Position numbers and translations under genes: made by a program. The notes beneath the pieces are model-generated. The model made no database searches and was not told where the DNA came from. It worked only from the letters and a program-made list of their open reading frames with translations. Of a DNA stretch of 46,503 bases, positions 19,055 through 28,374 are shown one piece after another. Source of the stretch: Paracoccaceae bacterium (GTDB lineage Bacteria > Pseudomonadota > Alphaproteobacteria > Rhodobacterales > Rhodobacteraceae). The stretch covers positions 1 through 46,503 of the forward strand of contig JAJUJF010000003.1 in the NCBI GenBank assembly GCA_029265455.1, given 5' to 3'. How positions within the stretch are numbered: position 1 is the stretch's first letter; each line of letters starts with the position of its first letter.

Positions 19055-20115
19055 GCCGGGCCGGAGCGGGTTCGAGTGATGCGGTAACGGGTGAGAAGAT
19101 CGAAGGCGAGCAGGAAGAAGAGCAGCATTCCCTGGAAGACCGAGATCGCCGCGGCGGGCAGGCGCAGCAGGAACTGTGCGGTTTCGCCACCGATGTAGGT
19201 AAGCCCCATGACCAGCCCGGCGAAAAGGATGCCGATCGGGCTCAGGCGGCCGAGGAAGGCGACGATGATGGCAGTGAAACCGTAGCCGACCGGAAGCGAG
19301 GTCTGCAGCTGCCCGATGGGACCGGCGACCTCGAAGAGGCCGGCGAGACCGGCGAGAGCTCCGGAAAGCCCGAGACAGGCGTAGATCATCCGATTGCGGT
19401 CGATGCCCGCGAAGGCGGCGGCGCGCGGAGCTGCGCCGGACAGGCGTACCGCATAGCCGAAGACGTGGCGATGGAGGACGACATGCGCGACGAACACGGC
19501 GAGGAGGGCCACGGCGATGCCGATGTGGACCCGGGTGTCGCCAAAGGTGGGAAGACGCGCTGCCTCATCGAAGATGCGGCTCTCGGGGAAAGCGAAACCC
19601 TGGGGATTCCGGAGCGGACCCGAGACCATTGCAACCAGAAAGAGCCCGGCGACGTAGACCAGCATCAGACTGACAAGGATCTCGTTCGCATTGAACCGGA
19701 CCTTGAGGAAGGCCGGAATCAGCGCATAGGCGCAGCCGCCGATGGCACCTGCGAGCGCCATGAGCGGCAGGAGCCAGGGCCCGCCGGCCCCGTGGAATGC
19801 GAGCGCGACGGTGCCGCCGGCGAGCGCGCCCATCACGTACTGACCCTCGGCGCCGATGTTCCAGATTCCGGCGCGGAACCCGAAAGAGAGGCCGAGCGCG
19901 ATCAGGATGAGGGGGCAGGACTTGATGAGGATTTCCGAACGCGAATAGGGGTCGAACAGCGGGTCGAGGAAGATGATGCGGACTGCCTCGACCGGGTCCT
20001 TGCCAAGGGCGGCGAAGAGGACAAGACCGGCGAGGATCGTGGCGAGGACCGCGATGGCGGGCGTTGCCAGTTCGACGAGAGCGGAGGGACGGATCCGGGG
20101 CTCGAGCCTCAGCAT
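19051..20115 (-). CDS. ABC transporter permease (BMP/nucleoside type)
   Basis: Multi-TM, LSFGFRAGIWNIGAEGQYVMGALAGG; 4-nt overlap with the downstream permease. Confidence 0.92.
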   Translation of the reverse strand: MLRLEPRIRPSALVELATPAIAVLATILAGLVLFAALGKDPVEAVRIIFLDPLFDPYSRSEILIKSCPLILIALGLSFGFRAGIWNIGAEGQYVMGALAGGTVALAFHGAGGPWLLPLMALAGAIGGCAYALIPAFLKVRFNANEILVSLMLVYVAGLFLVAMVSGPLRNPQGFAFPESRIFDEAARLPTFGDTRVHIGIAVALLAVFVAHVVLHRHVFGYAVRLSGAAPRAAAFAGIDRNRMIYACLGLSGALAGLAGLFEVAGPIGQLQTSLPVGYGFTAIIVAFLGRLSPIGILFAGLVMGLTYIGGETAQFLLRLPAAAISVFQGMLLFFLLAFDLLTRYRITRTRSGPA

Positions 20116-20133
20116 GCGGTCAGGCCCCGCCGT

Positions 20134-21666
20134 TCAGGATGCGGCATCGGCAGGCTCCCTTCTGTCCGACGCAAAGCCGCCTCCCATCATCCGTCCTATC
20201 TCCTCTGCGCCGAGTGCCTGCGCCGGGCGTTGCGGCGACAGGCGGCCGCCGGCAAGGACCGCAAGGGTATCGGAAATCTCGACGAGTTCATCGAGATCCT
20301 GCGAGATGACGAGGACGGCGGCGCCACGGCCGGCAAGTTCACGCAAGGCGCGACGGATGGCAGCGGCGGCCCGCGCATCAACACCCCAGGTCGGCTGGTT
20401 GACGACGAGAACAGAGGGCTCCTGCAGCATCTCGCGGCCGATGATGAACTTCTGGAGATTGCCTCCCGAAAGTGCTCGCGCCTTGGCATCGGTGCCGGGC
20501 GTGCGGACATCGAAGGCGCGGATGATATCGCGCGCGAAGGCCTCGATCCGGCCGAAGCGCAGGAACCCATGGCGGTCGAGCCCGCGGCGCACGCGGCCGG
20601 CAAGGAAGGCGTTCTCGGCAAGCGTGAGATCCGGTGCGGCAGCATGGCCGAGCCGCTCTTCGGGCGCGGCGAGAAGGCCAAGACGCCGTCGCGCATTCGG
20701 CCCGAGCCTGCCTGCCGGCCTGCGGCCGATGAGTATCGTGTCCGGTGCGGTGCGACGCTCGCCGGACAGGACCGCGAAGAGCTCCTCCTGCCCGTTGCCC
20801 GCGATACCGGCAATACCGAGCACCTCTCCCGCCCGCAGGTCGAAGGTGATGTTGCTGAGCGTGGTTCCATGCGGATGGTCGGCGGGAAGATCGAGATTCC
20901 GGACAGAGAGGCGGCTCTCGCCCGGCTCGAAACGGTGGTCGGGTGGCTCGACCAGACGCTCGCCGATCATCATCTCCGCGAGCGAGCGCGCAGTCTCCGC
21001 GCGCGGCGTGCAGCTGGCAACCACGCGGCCCGCCCTGAGCACGGTGGCCCGATCACACAGCGCGCGGATCTCGTCGAGCTTGTGGGAGATGTAGAGGATG
21101 GCGCAGCCCTCGGCCGCGAGGCGGCGGAGCGTGGCGAAGAGTGGCGCGACCTCGCCGGGCGTGAGAACCGAGGTGGGCTCATCCATGATCAGCAGTCGCG
21201 GATCCTGCAGGAGACAGCGCACGATCTCGACCCGCTGGCGCTCGCCGACCGATAGATCGCCGACAAGGCGGAAGGGATCGAGAGCGAGACCGTAATCCTC
21301 GGAAACCTTGCGGATACGGCTGGCGAGCTCGCTCGTCCGTAGCGGCTTCTCCATGCCGAGCGAGATGTTCTCGGCCACCGTCAGTGCCTCGAAGAGCGAG
21401 AAGTGCTGGAAGACCATGGTGACCCCGGCCCGGCGTGCATCGACAGGGCCCTGCGGGTGATATGGCGCACCTGCAAGACGCATCTCGCCTGCGTCCGGGT
21501 GAACGAGGCCGTAGATGATCTTGACGAGCGTCGACTTGCCGGCGCCGTTCTCACCCAGGAGAGCATGAATCTCGCCGGGCTCGACGGTGAAGGAGACGTC
21601 GGCATTGGCCTGGACGCCACCGGGATAGCTCTTGGAGATGCCGCGGACCTCGAGAAGTGCGGTCAT
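20134..21666 (-). CDS. ABC transporter ATP-binding protein (duplicated ATPase, nucleoside/sugar type)
   Basis: Walker A GENGAGKSTLVKI, LSVGERQRVEIVRCLLQDPRLLIMDEPTSVLTP; second half with LSGGNLQKFIIGREM. Confidence 0.95.
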   Translation of the reverse strand: MTALLEVRGISKSYPGGVQANADVSFTVEPGEIHALLGENGAGKSTLVKIIYGLVHPDAGEMRLAGAPYHPQGPVDARRAGVTMVFQHFSLFEALTVAENISLGMEKPLRTSELASRIRKVSEDYGLALDPFRLVGDLSVGERQRVEIVRCLLQDPRLLIMDEPTSVLTPGEVAPLFATLRRLAAEGCAILYISHKLDEIRALCDRATVLRAGRVVASCTPRAETARSLAEMMIGERLVEPPDHRFEPGESRLSVRNLDLPADHPHGTTLSNITFDLRAGEVLGIAGIAGNGQEELFAVLSGERRTAPDTILIGRRPAGRLGPNARRRLGLLAAPEERLGHAAAPDLTLAENAFLAGRVRRGLDRHGFLRFGRIEAFARDIIRAFDVRTPGTDAKARALSGGNLQKFIIGREMLQEPSVLVVNQPTWGVDARAAAAIRRALRELAGRGAAVLVISQDLDELVEISDTLAVLAGGRLSPQRPAQALGAEEIGRMMGGGFASDRREPADAAS

Positions 21667-21958
21667 ATCGACGATCCGGCAAAAAATGCGGGGCTCCCCG
21701 ACGAGCAGGCATGCGACCCGGCGCGTCGCAAGAACGGTCGAGGACCGGAAGCGAAGCGGCAGGGGATATCAATCGGATGCGGACTCGGACCGGGCATGGT
21801 TCCCTTCGCGGACGGATGTCAGTCAGTCAGCACGGAAAGGAAGCGGCTGGCAAGTCGTCCATGCAGCGCCCGGCCGCGGCGGGGTTCCGGAAACGACAGA
21901 AGAGTGATCATGGCCGCAGATTTCTTCTCGGGATCAAGACCAGCCCCTGCCTCTGGCG

Positions 21959-21966
21959 TTAACCAT
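21959..21966 (+). promoter_or_regulatory. TTAACCAT, candidate CtrA half-site upstream of dnaE
   Basis: Exact 8-mer about 100 nt upstream of dnaE. Confidence 0.25.
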
Positions 21967-22061
21967 GGTCGAACCTTCGCCGGTACAGGGGCCGGATCGC
22001 ACGATCGCGCGACCGGTCAATTGCGATTGCCTCGACGGATGCGGCGGCTATGGTCACGATC

Positions 22062-25000
22062 ATGACTGGTCCGAGCTTCATCCACCTCCGCGTTCACTCC
22101 GCCTATTCGCTCCTCAAGGGAGCATTACCGCTGAAGGCGATCCCGAAGCTCTGCGTGGCCGACGGGATGCCGGCGGTGGCGGTGACGGATTCGGGGAATC
22201 TGTTCGGCGCGCTCGAATTCTCGGAAACGGCAGCAAGGGCGGGCGTGCAGCCGATCATCGGCTGCGAGATCGACCTTGCCTACGCCCCGGCAGCGCGGCC
22301 CGGGGAGAAGGCCCCTGCCCCGCGCCCGGTCGTGCTGCTCGCCCAGTCGGAGCGCGGATATCTCAATCTGATGGCGCTCTCGTCGGCGCTCTATCTCGAG
22401 TCAGGCGAGGAGAACCAGTGCCTCAGCCTGGAGCGTCTTTCCCGCAATGCGGAGGATGTGATCTGCCTTACGGGGGGCGCTGGCGGGCCGCTTGGCCAGC
22501 TGGTGCTAGACGGGCAGGCGGAAGCGGCGGCCGATCTGGCCCGGCGGCTCGCTTCGATATTTCCCGAGCGGCTCTATGTCGAACTCCAGCGCCATCCCGG
22601 CGGGGAGGGCCGCCGGACACCGGAGGAAGCCGCGAGCGAGCGCGGGCTCGTCGGGCTCGCATATGATCTCGACCTGCCGCTGGTCGCGACGAACGACGTG
22701 CATTTCGCTGATCCATCCCTCTTCGAGGCCTCGGACGCGCTCCTGTGCATCGCGGACGGGGCCTATGTCGATCAGCCGGGACCGCGGCGGCGGCTGACGC
22801 CGGAGCACTGGTTCAAGCCCGCTGCCGCGATGGTCGAACTGTTCGCCGATCTGCCGGAGGCGGTGGCAAATACCGTGGAGATCGCGAGACGTTGCGCCTA
22901 CCGGCCGAAGAAGCGCAAGCCTATCCTGCCGAAATTTGCGGATGACGAGGTCGAGGAGTTGCGGCGGCAGGCCCGTGAGGGGCTGAAGGCGCGGCTCGCC
23001 GTCATTCCCCATGCGGCACCGGTCGAGGAATACGAGAAACGCCTCGAATACGAACTCGGGATCATCGAGGGGATGGGCTTCCCCGGATATTTCCTGATCG
23101 TCGCCGATTTCATCAAATGGGCGAAGGCGCATGATATTCCGGTGGGGCCGGGGCGCGGTTCTGGCGCAGGCTCGCTTGTTGCCTATGCATTGACGATCAC
23201 CGACCTTGATCCGCTTCGCTACAGCCTGCTCTTCGAGCGGTTCCTCAACCCCGAGCGGATCTCGATGCCGGATTTCGACATCGACTTCTGCATGGACCGG
23301 CGCGAGGAGGTGATCGCCTACGTGCAGGAGAAATACGGGCGCGACCGGGTTGCGCAGATCATCACCTTCGGCGCCCTGCTGTCCAAGGCGGCAGTGCGCG
23401 ACGTCGGCCGCGTCCTGCAGATGCCCTACGGGCAGGTGGATCGGCTCTCGAAGATGATCCCGGTCGAGGGCGTGAAGCCCGTCTCCGTCGAGAAGGCCCT
23501 TGCCGACGAGCCGAGGCTTCGTGAGGAAGCCCGCCGCGAGCCGCAGGTGGCCCGGCTCCTCGGCATCGCGCAGCAGGTGGAAGGGCTTTTCCGCAACGCA
23601 TCCACACATGCGGCAGGCGTGGTGATCGGCGACCGCCCGCTGGTGGAACTCGTGCCGCTCTACCGCGACCCGCGATCGGACATGCCGGCCACCCAGTTCA
23701 ACATGAAATGGGTCGAGGAAGCGGGACTCGTGAAGTTCGATTTCCTCGGGCTGAAGAACCTCACGGTGATCCAGCAGGCGCTCGACTTCCTGAAGGCTGC
23801 GGGGAAGCCGGTGGACATCTCCGCCATCCCGCTCGACGATCCGAAGACCTACGAGCTTTACACGAGCGCCAACACGGTCGCCGTGTTCCAGGTGGAAAGC
23901 GCCGGCATGCGCGCGGCGCTGCGGCAGCTCAAACCGACCTGTATCGAGGACATCATCGCCCTCGTCGCCCTCTACCGGCCGGGGCCGATGGAGAACATCC
24001 CGAAGTTCTGCAACGTCAAGAACGGGCGCGAGGAGCGGGATTTCCTCCACCCCTCGATCGATCCGATCCTCGACGAGACCCAGGGCATCATCGTCTACCA
24101 GGAGCAGGTGATGGAGATCGCCCGGAAGATGGCCGGGTACTCGCTCGGCGGCGCCGACCTTCTCAGGCGTGCGATGGGCAAGAAGATCAAGGAGGCAATG
24201 GACGCCGAGAAGCCGAAGTTCCTCGAGGGAGCCGCGGCGAACGGGGTTCCGAAGGCGAAGGCGGAGGAGGTGTGGAACCTGCTCGAACGCTTCGCGAACT
24301 ACGGGTTCAACAAGTCGCATGCCGCCGCCTACGCGCTGGTGAGCTACCAGACGGCCTGGCTGAAGGCGAACCATCCGGTCGAGTTCATGGCGGCGGTCAT
24401 GAACTGCGACATCCATCTCACCGACAAGCTCTCGGTCTACAAGAGCGAGGCGGACCGACTCGGCATCGAGATCGTGCCGCCCTGCGTCAACCGCTGCGAC
24501 GCGGAATTCGCAGTGGCGGAAGGCCGCATCCTCTATGCGCTGGGCGCGCTCAAGGGGGTTGGTCTGGAGGCGATGCGGCTGATCGAGACAGCGAGGAAGG
24601 AAGGCGGCCCGTTCACGGATCTGTTCGACCTCGCGCGGCGGGTGGACCTCCGCCGCGTCGGCAAGCGCCCGCTCGAGATGCTGACCCGTTCGGGCGGGTT
24701 CGATGCGCTGGAACGCAACCGGCGGCGGGTGATCGAGAGCCTCGACATACTGGTCGGTTATTCCGGTGCGACGCATGACGAGCGCACCTCGGCGCAGGTG
24801 AGCCTCTTCGGCGACGCCCCGGAGGCCCTGGCACTCCCGCGGCTGCCGGAGGTCGAGGACTGGACGGCGGTAGAACGCCTTGCACAGGAGCATGCGGCGG
24901 TCGGGTTCTATCTCTTGGGCCATCCACTCGACGATTATCTTGGCGCGCTGAAACGGGAACGGATCATGACCTACGCCGAGCTCGTCCGCACGGCACGCGC

Positions 25001-25511
25001 CGGCACGGCGGCGGGGCGGATCGCAGGAACGGTGGCCACGCGCGAGGAACGCAAGTCGGCTCGCGGCAACCGCTTCGCCTATGTCCGGCTCAGCGATCCG
25101 ACCGGGCTGTACGAGGTGACGATGTTCTCGGACGTGCTCGAGGGGGCGCGCGATCACCTCGAGCCAGGACAGAATGTCGTGCTCGCCGTCGAGGTGATGA
25201 TCGAGGGCGACGAGATAAGGCTCCGGGCGCGCGGTGTGCAGCCTATCGACGCGGCGCTGCGTCATACTGCGAGTGTCGGTCTCAGGATCTATGTCGATCA
25301 ACCCGGGGCAGCCAGATCGCTCGCAACGCGGCTTGCCCATGCAGCGCAGGAATCCGGCGGACGCCGGCGCGGACCTGTCAGCCTCATCCTGATTGATCCT
25401 ACCCTGCCGGGTGAGGTCGAGTGTGCTCTTCCTGATCCCTACCCGATCACACCCCGGGTCATCGGCGCCATCAAGGGGATTCCCGGCGTACTTCATCTCG
25501 AGGAAATCTGA
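22062..25511 (+). CDS. dnaE: DNA polymerase III subunit alpha
   Basis: PHP domain MTGPSFIHLRVHSAYSLLKGALPLKAIPKLC; polymerase motifs VGPGRGSGAGSLVAYAL, MPDFDIDFCMDRREEVI; OB domain near the C-terminus. Start could be 22050 or 22062. Confidence 0.97.
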   Translation: MTGPSFIHLRVHSAYSLLKGALPLKAIPKLCVADGMPAVAVTDSGNLFGALEFSETAARAGVQPIIGCEIDLAYAPAARPGEKAPAPRPVVLLAQSERGYLNLMALSSALYLESGEENQCLSLERLSRNAEDVICLTGGAGGPLGQLVLDGQAEAAADLARRLASIFPERLYVELQRHPGGEGRRTPEEAASERGLVGLAYDLDLPLVATNDVHFADPSLFEASDALLCIADGAYVDQPGPRRRLTPEHWFKPAAAMVELFADLPEAVANTVEIARRCAYRPKKRKPILPKFADDEVEELRRQAREGLKARLAVIPHAAPVEEYEKRLEYELGIIEGMGFPGYFLIVADFIKWAKAHDIPVGPGRGSGAGSLVAYALTITDLDPLRYSLLFERFLNPERISMPDFDIDFCMDRREEVIAYVQEKYGRDRVAQIITFGALLSKAAVRDVGRVLQMPYGQVDRLSKMIPVEGVKPVSVEKALADEPRLREEARREPQVARLLGIAQQVEGLFRNASTHAAGVVIGDRPLVELVPLYRDPRSDMPATQFNMKWVEEAGLVKFDFLGLKNLTVIQQALDFLKAAGKPVDISAIPLDDPKTYELYTSANTVAVFQVESAGMRAALRQLKPTCIEDIIALVALYRPGPMENIPKFCNVKNGREERDFLHPSIDPILDETQGIIVYQEQVMEIARKMAGYSLGGADLLRRAMGKKIKEAMDAEKPKFLEGAAANGVPKAKAEEVWNLLERFANYGFNKSHAAAYALVSYQTAWLKANHPVEFMAAVMNCDIHLTDKLSVYKSEADRLGIEIVPPCVNRCDAEFAVAEGRILYALGALKGVGLEAMRLIETARKEGGPFTDLFDLARRVDLRRVGKRPLEMLTRSGGFDALERNRRRVIESLDILVGYSGATHDERTSAQVSLFGDAPEALALPRLPEVEDWTAVERLAQEHAAVGFYLLGHPLDDYLGALKRERIMTYAELVRTARAGTAAGRIAGTVATREERKSARGNRFAYVRLSDPTGLYEVTMFSDVLEGARDHLEPGQNVVLAVEVMIEGDEIRLRARGVQPIDAALRHTASVGLRIYVDQPGAARSLATRLAHAAQESGGRRRGPVSLILIDPTLPGEVECALPDPYPITPRVIGAIKGIPGVLHLEEI

Positions 25512-25596
25512 GCGTCAATGGGATCGAAACATTCCTCCCCTTTCATGAAGACCCCGAATCAGGCTTAATCAATGCCAATCGCTTTGCGACAAGACA

Positions 25597-25878
25597 GTGA
25601 CGATGGACGGAGGATTGCCCGGTACAGGCGGGTTTCTCGTGCGGGAGGTGCAGATCCCAATCCTCAGGAGGCGGGAGTATCGGGATGACGGTGCGAAGAA
25701 ACTTGTCGTCCGGTGCAGTGAATGCCTCAGATGGTCTCGCCCACCACAAGCGTGGCCGCTCGGCGCCCAACCTCGACAGGAACTGGCCCGTCGCGGGATC
25801 TATGCTTGGCAAAAACCCGCTTCTCCGGCTGACCAGATGCACGTATCAGGATTGACAGAACTCAACGGGGGACCGTGA
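25597..25878 (+). CDS. Hypothetical small ORF (GTG start), possibly coupled to the next ORF
   Basis: MTMDGGLPGTGGFLVREVQIPILRRREYRDDGAKKLVVRCSECLRWSR...; stop overlaps the next ATG as TGATG. No family recognised. Confidence 0.25.
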   Translation: MTMDGGLPGTGGFLVREVQIPILRRREYRDDGAKKLVVRCSECLRWSRPPQAWPLGAQPRQELARRGIYAWQKPASPADQMHVSGLTELNGGP

Positions 25879-26246
25879 TGCCAGGTCACGCGCCGATCTG
25901 TTTCCAGACCTTTCACGCTGCACGAGCACGTCTGCGCGAGGCAGGCACTCCCCGGACAGAAGATCTGATCGAGAGTTATGGGCATATCGGCGAATTGCTG
26001 GCCATCTATGCGGAACGGATCGACGCCCTCGGCGAGACCGATCGCGAGATAGACCAGTTGCTGGCACTGCAGTCTGCCATCCTCGCCAACGTTGCAGCGC
26101 GTCCGGCCACGGCCATCCACGAGGTGATCGACAAGCTCGTGCTCTGGGCCGAAGCGCGGGAACCGGAGAGCGAGGACGGGAGCCCGGAAGATGCCCTCGT
26201 CCTCTCGGCCCTGCGCGATCTGCAACGTCTGCTTGCATCAGCCTGA
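25878..26246 (+). CDS. Hypothetical small helical protein
   Basis: MPGHAPICFQTFHAARARLREAGTPRTEDLIESYGHIGELLAIYAERIDALGETDREIDQLLALQSAILANVAARPATAIHEVIDKLVLWAEARE...; coherent amphipathic helical pattern. Confidence 0.65.
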   Translation: MPGHAPICFQTFHAARARLREAGTPRTEDLIESYGHIGELLAIYAERIDALGETDREIDQLLALQSAILANVAARPATAIHEVIDKLVLWAEAREPESEDGSPEDALVLSALRDLQRLLASA

Positions 26247-26281
26247 AGGCTCTCGCACAGGTTGTCGCCGACAAACGAAAA

Positions 26282-26300
26282 GGCAGGCCTGAGGCCTGCC
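26282..26300 (-). terminator. Terminator for the minus-strand DUF6280-like gene
   Basis: GGCAGGCC-TCA-GGCCTGCC followed by TTTTC on the minus strand. Confidence 0.7.
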
Positions 26301-26343
26301 CTTCTGGCTGCCGCACCCGGGAGCGGGTCGGCGCTTCTGATTG

Positions 26344-26655
26344 TCAGGCGGCCTCGGCAGACCGCTGGCGCTCGCTCTCCTCCCGGCTGAGGGCAACGGA
26401 GGTGCGCACGCCGCGGCGGACGAACTCCATCATCCCCTTCACCGTACGCTCGTTCGGCTCGATGCCCGCACAGGTAAGGACCTCGCGCCCATCCTTGGAG
26501 CGAGCCCAGCGGGCAATGACCTCAGGGCCGTTCCCATACTTCTTGTCGTCGGCAATGGCATCGTCGAGTGCTGCGAGGACCACGGCCGCGAACAGCTTGC
26601 GCGCACGCGAACCCTGATCATTCGCATACGCAGTCGCATCCACGTAATCGAACAT
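26344..26655 (-). CDS. DUF6280-like small protein
   Basis: MFDYVDATAYANDQGSRARKLFAAVVLAALDDAIADDKKYGNGPEVIARWARSKDGREVLTCAGIEPNERTVKGMMEFVRRGVRTSVALSREESERQRSAEAA; resembles the Rhodobacteraceae family as recalled. RBS-like GAGGAAGA upstream. Confidence 0.75.
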   Translation of the reverse strand: MFDYVDATAYANDQGSRARKLFAAVVLAALDDAIADDKKYGNGPEVIARWARSKDGREVLTCAGIEPNERTVKGMMEFVRRGVRTSVALSREESERQRSAEAA

Positions 26656-26963
26656 TACGCTTCTTCCTCTCTCATTCACGTGTCAAAGGTTGGCGCACTA
26701 TGACGATCCGGCGACGATTGTGCATTGCCATTTGGTCGATGGCCGACATGCACCGAACGTATAGCGTCGAGGCCCCGCATATAGGGCGGAGTGTTATGCA
26801 ATGCAACACCTTGGCGACCTTTCTTGCAGCACAAGCCCTAGTGCTCAAGCCGGCGTGAACCGCGTGAAAGGGGCGTTGGGTGGGACACTCGTTCCACGGG
26901 CGGCGCTCGGAAACGCACTGAACCGCACGGAGTTCCGAATCTGACGGAAAATTGCACGGTGTC

Positions 26964-28217
26964 TCAGCGGACCTTCTCGAAGAGGGTTCCCGAGAACATC
27001 TCGCAGCCATTGCTCCCCTGCAGGCTGAAGCCGAGTGCCTCCGGTGCCACCTCGCATTCGACAGGGAACTCGAGCCAGCCAGTATCGCCCTCGACCCTGT
27101 CAAGCGTAAGCCTTCCTTCCTCCACCGTGTAGCGTCCGGTCACCTCCTCGCCGCTATCGGCGTTCGCCATCTCGAACCGTCCATCCGATGTGAAACGGGC
27201 AGAGACGGGCCCCATCCGGTACTGGCCGGGAAGAATGCCGGCCGCCACGGCGCGATCGAGGGCCGCGTCCTGGCCCAGCAGCTCGGCGATCCGCGCCTCG
27301 ACCTGCGCCGCCTCGTCACTACGGGCCGCCAAAGTCGCGGAAAGTTCCAGGAGGGCGGCTTGCAGGGTCTCGCGCTGCGCACGTGCCGCGTCCGTGTCGT
27401 CGATCAGCACGGCGCGGCGTTCCTCGAGCGTCCGGACCTGTTCCTCGAGTCCCGCCTGCTCGGCTTCGATCCGGGAGAAGGCCTCGCGTGCGGCCGCAAG
27501 TTCGACTTCGAGCTGCGCCTCGGCCTCGCGCGCGGCCTGCAACCGCTCCTCGGCCGCGAGCGCCTCCTGCGACCTGGCGGCGGCGTCCTCGTTCAGCCGG
27601 GCAAGCTCGGCGCGAATTTCGGCTTCCTGGGTGCGGGCGGCCTCCAGGCGCTCACCGACGGCACTGAGCTCGCGGGTTCGGGCGACGAGGCTCCTCTCGG
27701 CCTCGGCAAGCCGCTCATCAAAACTGCCGAGTTCCTCCCGGAGCGGCGCGAGTTCCGCGTCGAGTGCGCGAAGTGCCTGCTCACCGAGCCCGAGCTGCTG
27801 GTCGAAAGCTGCGAGTTGCTGGCGCTCGGCGGCCATCACGGCCTGCACCGCACGTCGCTGGGCGTCGTTCCGGGCAAGAAGGGCGGCGCGTTTCTCCCCG
27901 ATTGCCTGCCGCTCGGCAGCGAATTCCGATTCTATCGCATCCCGCTCGGCCTCGAGTTCGTCCCGCTCGCTGCGGAGGGTGTCGACGATGGTCTGGAGTT
28001 CATCGCGTCTGCCGGCAGTGTCCTCGAGCATGGCGAGTTCGCTGCGGGTCTCGGCATGCGCGCCGCGCTCGGCTTCCAGTGCTGCGGCAAGCTCGTCGTG
28101 AATCGAGCCGCGGTCGAGCCAGAAGAAGATTGCAAGGCCCCAGCCGATCACTGCGAGAATGGCGAGGAGGATGCCCGCGCTCCGCCCCTGCCCCGTTGCC
28201 GCGCTGTCTGCCATCAC
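26964..28217 (-). CDS. Membrane-anchored coiled-coil protein with small C-terminal domain
   Basis: N-terminal TM GILLAILAVIGWGLAIFFWL, about 270 residues rich in Glu/Ala/Arg/Leu heptads, then AGILPGQYRMGPVSARFTSDGRFEMANADSGEEVTGRYTVEEGRLTLDRVEGDTGWLEFPVECEVAPEALGFSLQGSNGCEMFSGTLFEKVR. Confidence 0.8.
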   Translation of the reverse strand: MMADSAATGQGRSAGILLAILAVIGWGLAIFFWLDRGSIHDELAAALEAERGAHAETRSELAMLEDTAGRRDELQTIVDTLRSERDELEAERDAIESEFAAERQAIGEKRAALLARNDAQRRAVQAVMAAERQQLAAFDQQLGLGEQALRALDAELAPLREELGSFDERLAEAERSLVARTRELSAVGERLEAARTQEAEIRAELARLNEDAAARSQEALAAEERLQAAREAEAQLEVELAAAREAFSRIEAEQAGLEEQVRTLEERRAVLIDDTDAARAQRETLQAALLELSATLAARSDEAAQVEARIAELLGQDAALDRAVAAGILPGQYRMGPVSARFTSDGRFEMANADSGEEVTGRYTVEEGRLTLDRVEGDTGWLEFPVECEVAPEALGFSLQGSNGCEMFSGTLFEKVR

Positions 28218-28374
28218 CCGTTCCCCCGCCTTGCCCGCCGATGTCCGCCGATCGACGCACGGCCGCGCAGGATGCGGCAGCCGGCATCATCCGCTCCAAC
28301 GGAGGGCGTGGCGCTCCGGTTCCACGACGGAGACGGAACGGCAGATACGGAACGGCGGGCCGGAGCCCCGGAAC

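Noticed and set aside
19465-21255. 596-aa plus-strand ORF opposite the ABC transporter genes
   Set aside because: Antisense to clear ABC permease and ATPase genes; His/Arg/Glu-rich nonsense composition.
22506-25496. 996-aa minus-strand ORF opposite dnaE
   Set aside because: Antisense shadow of dnaE with no family motifs.
25685-25855. Alternative 56-aa plus-strand ORF MTVRRNLSSGAVNASDGLAHHKRGRS...
   Set aside because: Overlaps another candidate frame, weak RBS spacing and no recognised family; not enough support.
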